Origin: Flavobacterium frigoritolerans
GTDB taxonomy: Bacteria; Bacteroidota; Bacteroidia; Flavobacteriales; Flavobacteriaceae
Length of the DNA stretch: 64,000 nucleotides
Direction: 5' to 3'
Assembly (NCBI RefSeq): GCF_025847275.1
Contig: NZ_JAOZEV010000002.1
Coordinates: 1 to 64,000, forward strand
The translations under genes and the position numbers were made by a program. Of the stretch, positions 60,551 to 64,000 are shown piece by piece; the stretch's first letter is position 1, and each line of letters starts with the position of its first letter. The notes beneath the pieces are model-generated. The model saw nothing but the letters and a program-made list of their open reading frames with translations, had not been told where the DNA came from and made no database searches.

Positions 60551-62950
60551 ATGAAACTTAAAATTATCATGTTATTGCTTATTGGAGTAATAACATCGGT
60601 GCAAGCTCAAAATTCTGGAAGTATTTCTGGAAAAGTACTAGAGAAAGCCACTAATTCCCCAATATCTTATGCTACAGTTGCTGTAAAAGAAGAAGGGAAA
60701 ACAATTGCAAGTGGAGTTACTGATGACAAAGGAGATTTTAATTTAAAAAATATTCCTTTAAAAAATTATATTTTAGAAATACAATACATCGGATTTAGAC
60801 CATACAAAACCAACTTATACTTTAGTGATTCTAAAAAAGAATACACATTTAAAGTAGCTCTTGAGGAAGAAGCTACACAACTTAAAGGTGTAAACATTGT
60901 TAGCGAACGCTCAACTATTGAACAAAAAATCGATCGAAAAGTAATTACTGTTGGTAAAGATCTTACTACTGCTGGTGCTTCGGCTTCAGATATTATGAAC
61001 AATATCCCTTCGGTAAATGTAGATCAAGATGGTAAATTATCGCTGCGTGGTAACTCTAATGTACGTGTATTAATTGATGGAAGACCATCTAACATTGATC
61101 CTGCTCAATTACTTAAGCAAATTCCATCTACATCAATCAAAAAAATTGAGTTAATCACTAACCCAAGTGCTAAGTATAACCCAGAAGGAATGTCTGGAAT
61201 TATAAATATCGTTTTACATAAAAATGCCAATACTGGTTTTAATGGAAATTTCAATGCTGGAATAACTTTTGGTGAAACAGCTAAATACAATAATTCATTA
61301 GATTTGAATTACAAAGTAGGAAAGGTAAATTTCTTTGGAACTGCTGGGCGTAACTTTGGAGTTTATGCTAATGGCGGTCAAATTAATAGATTAGACAGAG
61401 ATTTAACTCAAGGAATTGATGTTACAAGTGATAATGATTCTCACCTTTATAAAATTGGTATGGATTATTACATCAATGACCACAATACTATTTCTTTTTA
61501 CACGAATCAAAACTCATTTGATGGTTTTACGAATGTAAATACTGATATTAACTATGGTGTAGGTACTACAAATGGTTTTCAAAAATCAAAGTATGACAAT
61601 AAGAACAATAACAATACCTATAATTTAGCATACAAGCATCTTTTCAAAAAAGAAGGTCATACTCTTGACGTTGAAGGAAATTATAATGATTTCAAGCAAC
61701 CTCAAACTGCTTATTTCGATTCAAAAAACATTAACAATATAGAGTCGTCAATTTACAACGATTACATAAAAGATGCTAGAAAAAATAGTACTGTAAACGT
61801 CGATTATGTTAATCCGTTAAATGAGAAAACAACATTTGAGGCTGGTGCCGAAGCAAGAATCACAAGAACAACAAATGATTACGCTACAGAAAATCCTCTA
61901 ATTGTTCCTGCACAGCGAGCTTCAAATTATACATATGATATTGATATTTATTCGGCTTATGTAACTTTTGGTCAAAAATTCAAAAAATTCAGCTACCAAT
62001 TAGGAGCACGTTTTGAAAGTTATAAAGTTCAGGCTAACCTAAATCATAATCAATATAAATTTGACGATGATTATATCACGCTATACCCATCGGCTTATTT
62101 CACTTATAACCTTAATGAAAATAACACATTCCAATTTAGTTATAGCCGTCGTGTAGATCGTCCTAGTTTAGAACAAACAAAACCAATCCGTGAATTTTCT
62201 ACCCCATTGACAACGTCTTTAGGGAATCCAGAATTAAGACCACAATTCACTAATTCGGTTGAAATAAACTACACTAAACTTTTTGGTAAAAGTACTTTTA
62301 CAGCAGGAGTTTATGTAAGAAGCATCAACGATCAAATTAGCCGTACGCTAAAACCTGATGACAGTGATCCAACAAATCAGAAACAAATTATGACTTATGC
62401 CAATTTCGACCGCAATACTGCGTATGGATTCGAAATGTCAGCAAATTACAAAGCTACAAAATGGCTAGACGTTCAACCGTCTATCGATTTCTCAAGTATA
62501 AAACAACAAGGAATTGTTTTTATTATTGACCCAGTAACAAACGCTTCAACAGCAATCGATAAAAAAATTGATGCTAACTCGTTTAACGCTAGACTTAATG
62601 CAAACTTTAAAGCAAATAAACGTTTGAGTTTCTTATTATTTGGATTTTACAGAGGCCCTGTTGATGGAATACAAAACAACAGTCACGATATGTACAAAAT
62701 GGATGCTGGTACTCGCTACACCTTGCTAGACAACAAAATGACTTTAAGCTTACGTTTTAACGATATCTTCGATACTATGAAATATGCTTTCGATGCTACA
62801 AACCCTTACCCTCAAAACGGAGAGTTTACATGGGAAAGCCAAACCGTTTATTTTGGTCTTAGCTACAACTTTGGTGGAGCAAAAATCAAAAACTTACAAC
62901 GCAAGCAAAGAGAAGACAATACGAATAAAGGTGGTGGTGGAATGTTTTAA
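60551..62950 (+). CDS. TonB-dependent outer-membrane beta-barrel protein
   Basis: This 799-residue outer-membrane protein has a signal peptide (IIMLLLIGVITSVQAQ). A CarboxypepD_reg-like domain covers about 24-105 (GSISGKVLEKATNSPISYAT, YILEIQYIGFRPYKT). A plug domain follows (VLIDGRPSNIDPAQLLKQIP, KKIELITNPSAKYNPEGMSG), then a barrel of the outer-membrane beta-barrel family 14905 type, ending VYFGLSYNFGGAKIKN and a Gly-rich tail NKGGGGMF. No SusD partner follows, so it is not a classic Sus pair. The substrate is unknown. Confidence 0.9.
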   Translation: MKLKIIMLLLIGVITSVQAQNSGSISGKVLEKATNSPISYATVAVKEEGKTIASGVTDDKGDFNLKNIPLKNYILEIQYIGFRPYKTNLYFSDSKKEYTFKVALEEEATQLKGVNIVSERSTIEQKIDRKVITVGKDLTTAGASASDIMNNIPSVNVDQDGKLSLRGNSNVRVLIDGRPSNIDPAQLLKQIPSTSIKKIELITNPSAKYNPEGMSGIINIVLHKNANTGFNGNFNAGITFGETAKYNNSLDLNYKVGKVNFFGTAGRNFGVYANGGQINRLDRDLTQGIDVTSDNDSHLYKIGMDYYINDHNTISFYTNQNSFDGFTNVNTDINYGVGTTNGFQKSKYDNKNNNNTYNLAYKHLFKKEGHTLDVEGNYNDFKQPQTAYFDSKNINNIESSIYNDYIKDARKNSTVNVDYVNPLNEKTTFEAGAEARITRTTNDYATENPLIVPAQRASNYTYDIDIYSAYVTFGQKFKKFSYQLGARFESYKVQANLNHNQYKFDDDYITLYPSAYFTYNLNENNTFQFSYSRRVDRPSLEQTKPIREFSTPLTTSLGNPELRPQFTNSVEINYTKLFGKSTFTAGVYVRSINDQISRTLKPDDSDPTNQKQIMTYANFDRNTAYGFEMSANYKATKWLDVQPSIDFSSIKQQGIVFIIDPVTNASTAIDKKIDANSFNARLNANFKANKRLSFLLFGFYRGPVDGIQNNSHDMYKMDAGTRYTLLDNKMTLSLRFNDIFDTMKYAFDATNPYPQNGEFTWESQTVYFGLSYNFGGAKIKNLQRKQREDNTNKGGGGMF

Positions 62951-62998
62951 TCTATCACACTAATTCGATTTTTTTAATTTTTGAATTATTTTAGTAGT

Positions 62999-63030
62999 AA
63001 AAGCCCAGAGAATGCCACTCTGGGCTTTTT
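62999..63030 (+). terminator. Rho-independent terminator after the receptor gene
   Basis: AAAAGCCCAGAG pairs with CTCTGGGCTTTT, ending in T's. Confidence 0.88.
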
Positions 63031-63151
63031 GTTATATATAAATTGCATAGATTGTCTAAAAAATGGATTACTTTCTTTTTTAATTATTTTTAAAAATCCG
63101 TTTTTATCCGCGTTCTCTTTATTTAGATAGCGTTTTACAACATGCCAAAAA

Positions 63152-63823
63152 TTACAACTTCGCTTTTAGAGCAATAATTTCTATTGCACTTGCAGTTTCG
63201 CTAGAATCAGTAATTGCAGATGAATGAAAAAAAGTGTTTCCAAGCTTTTCTTTTAGTAAACCTATATTCGTAGATCGAAGTCCTCCTCCTGGCATAATTA
63301 CTATTCTGTTATTTGCTTTTTGAACAACATCAATAAGGACATCTATCCCTTCTTCAACATTCTTCCCCTGACCTGAAGTTAAGATTGTTTTAAATCCACA
63401 AGTAATTACATCTTCCAGAGATTTACTGACATCGGTAACAACATCAAATGCACGATGAAATGTACAAGGAAGCGGATATGCTAAATTAACCAATACCATA
63501 TTTTGTTCTCTATTAACACTTCCGTCAGCATTGAGATTTCCAAATACAAATCCATCTACTTTGCAATTTTTATATTCGATTATACTTTCTTTCATTTCCT
63601 GAAATTCAGCATCGGTATAAATAAAATTTCCTCCACGAGGTCTGATTATAACATTTAAATCAATCGTTGCTTTTTCTCTTGCAGCCTGAACTAAACTTAA
63701 ATCCGGAGTTGTCCCTCCCTCTTTCATATTGACACATAACTCAATTCTATTTACTCCATTTGCCTGAGCAATTTCTACAGAATCAAGGTTAAAACACGCA
63801 ATCTCTAATTGACTTTTTTCCAT
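63152..63823 (-). CDS. cutC: CutC family copper homeostasis protein
   Basis: This 223-residue TIM-barrel protein has CutC landmarks: LEIACFNLDSVEIAQANGVNRIELC (read as EIACFNLDSVEIAQANG), GGTTPDLSLVQAA, VIIRPRGGNFIYTD, GFVFGNLNADGSVN and TFHRAFDVV, then MPGGGLRSTNI and FHSSA. Its proposed copper role is uncertain in bacteria; structures suggest an enzyme-like barrel. It is monocistronic in this window. Confidence 0.93.
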   Translation of the reverse strand: MEKSQLEIACFNLDSVEIAQANGVNRIELCVNMKEGGTTPDLSLVQAAREKATIDLNVIIRPRGGNFIYTDAEFQEMKESIIEYKNCKVDGFVFGNLNADGSVNREQNMVLVNLAYPLPCTFHRAFDVVTDVSKSLEDVITCGFKTILTSGQGKNVEEGIDVLIDVVQKANNRIVIMPGGGLRSTNIGLLKEKLGNTFFHSSAITDSSETASAIEIIALKAKL

Positions 63824-63854
63824 TTTTAATTATACTTAAACAATTGTAATGAGC

Positions 63855-63965
63855 TTTGACTTAGGTTTATCCTAAGCGGAGACGAATGACTCAACCTGAC
63901 AATACGATGAAGATAAAATAACAATCAAAAACCGCAGTGTCACCCTGAGCGAAGTCGAAGGCTAA
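63855..63965. repeat. CCTGAGCGAAGTCGAAGG-type dispersed repeat, one good and one decayed copy
   Basis: CACCCTGAGCGAAGTCGAAG at 63941-63960 is the common repeat core of many Bacteroidota genomes. A decayed copy, CCTAAGCGGAGACGAATGAC, is at 63871-63890, with a hairpin CTTAGG/CCTAAG at 63860-63876. The repeat lies upstream of cutC at the window edge. Confidence 0.7.
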
Positions 63966-64000
63966 TTTACTACTAAATCTTCTTTTTATTATAATTTTTA

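Overview
The window looks like a chromosomal segment of a Flavobacterium-type member of the Bacteroidota. The evidence is AT-rich DNA, promoters of the flavobacterial form (TTG, a 17-23 base spacer, then TAnnTTTG), and gene content typical of the group: TonB-dependent receptors, a HmuY-like lipoprotein, TPR histidine kinases, a membrane-anchored TPR/AraC regulator, WbqC, DUF5683, and DUF2461. It carries intergenic repeat families seen in flavobacteria (CGCAAAG-type, CCTGAGCGAAGTCGAAGG-type and TCTAA-type). I see no rRNA, tRNA, CRISPR array, complete insertion sequence or prophage.

Layout. 1-3.3 kb: the 5' part of a large secreted RCC1/DUF11 protein, its small secreted partner, and an intergenic zone with two strong inverted repeats. 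4-5.6 kb: TPR/AraC regulator. 6.2-13.2 kb (+): parA, parB, a DUF5683 protein, dapB, two tandem lepB-like signal peptidases and wbqC. 13.2-19.5 kb (-): mutL, two rhomboids and an endonuclease/phosphatase protein, then ribH and a membrane TPR protein. 19.7-30.8 kb (+): recF, a rhodanese-thioredoxin lipoprotein, glycosyltransferases, a Tat-signal aminotransferase, murB, an ECF sigma factor and tonB. 30.8-42 kb: an M48 protease, lipA, gap, a hybrid kinase, pnp/lpxK, a NIF3 protein, a coiled-coil protein, a hydrolase and rluF, with a 13-copy octamer repeat before rluF.

42-45.7 kb (-) holds a LytTR two-component system flanked by two unrecognised small genes. A 9-12-9 direct repeat (TGTCATGAG/TGTCATGAA), the geometry expected of a LytTR operator, lies upstream of one of them. 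46-48.3 kb: folD and ffh. 48.7-53.2 kb (-): a three-gene O-acylation cassette (MBOAT, a LysM-bearing SGNH hydrolase and a second SGNH protein). 53.6-57.8 kb: a heme/iron locus (hmuY-like gene, TonB receptor, divergent DUF6607 gene) with mirrored promoters around a palindrome. 57.9-58.4 kb: a short element with a duplicated leader and a foldable multi-hairpin stretch. 58.4-64 kb: argS, a second TonB-type receptor and cutC.

Most of the window is ordinary core genome. The parts most worth a second look are the LytTR locus with its small proteins, the duplicated-leader element at 57.99-58.16 kb, the mirrored heme-locus promoter, the O-acylation cassette, and the octamer repeat. All functional calls rest on reading sequence and motifs; no database search was possible.
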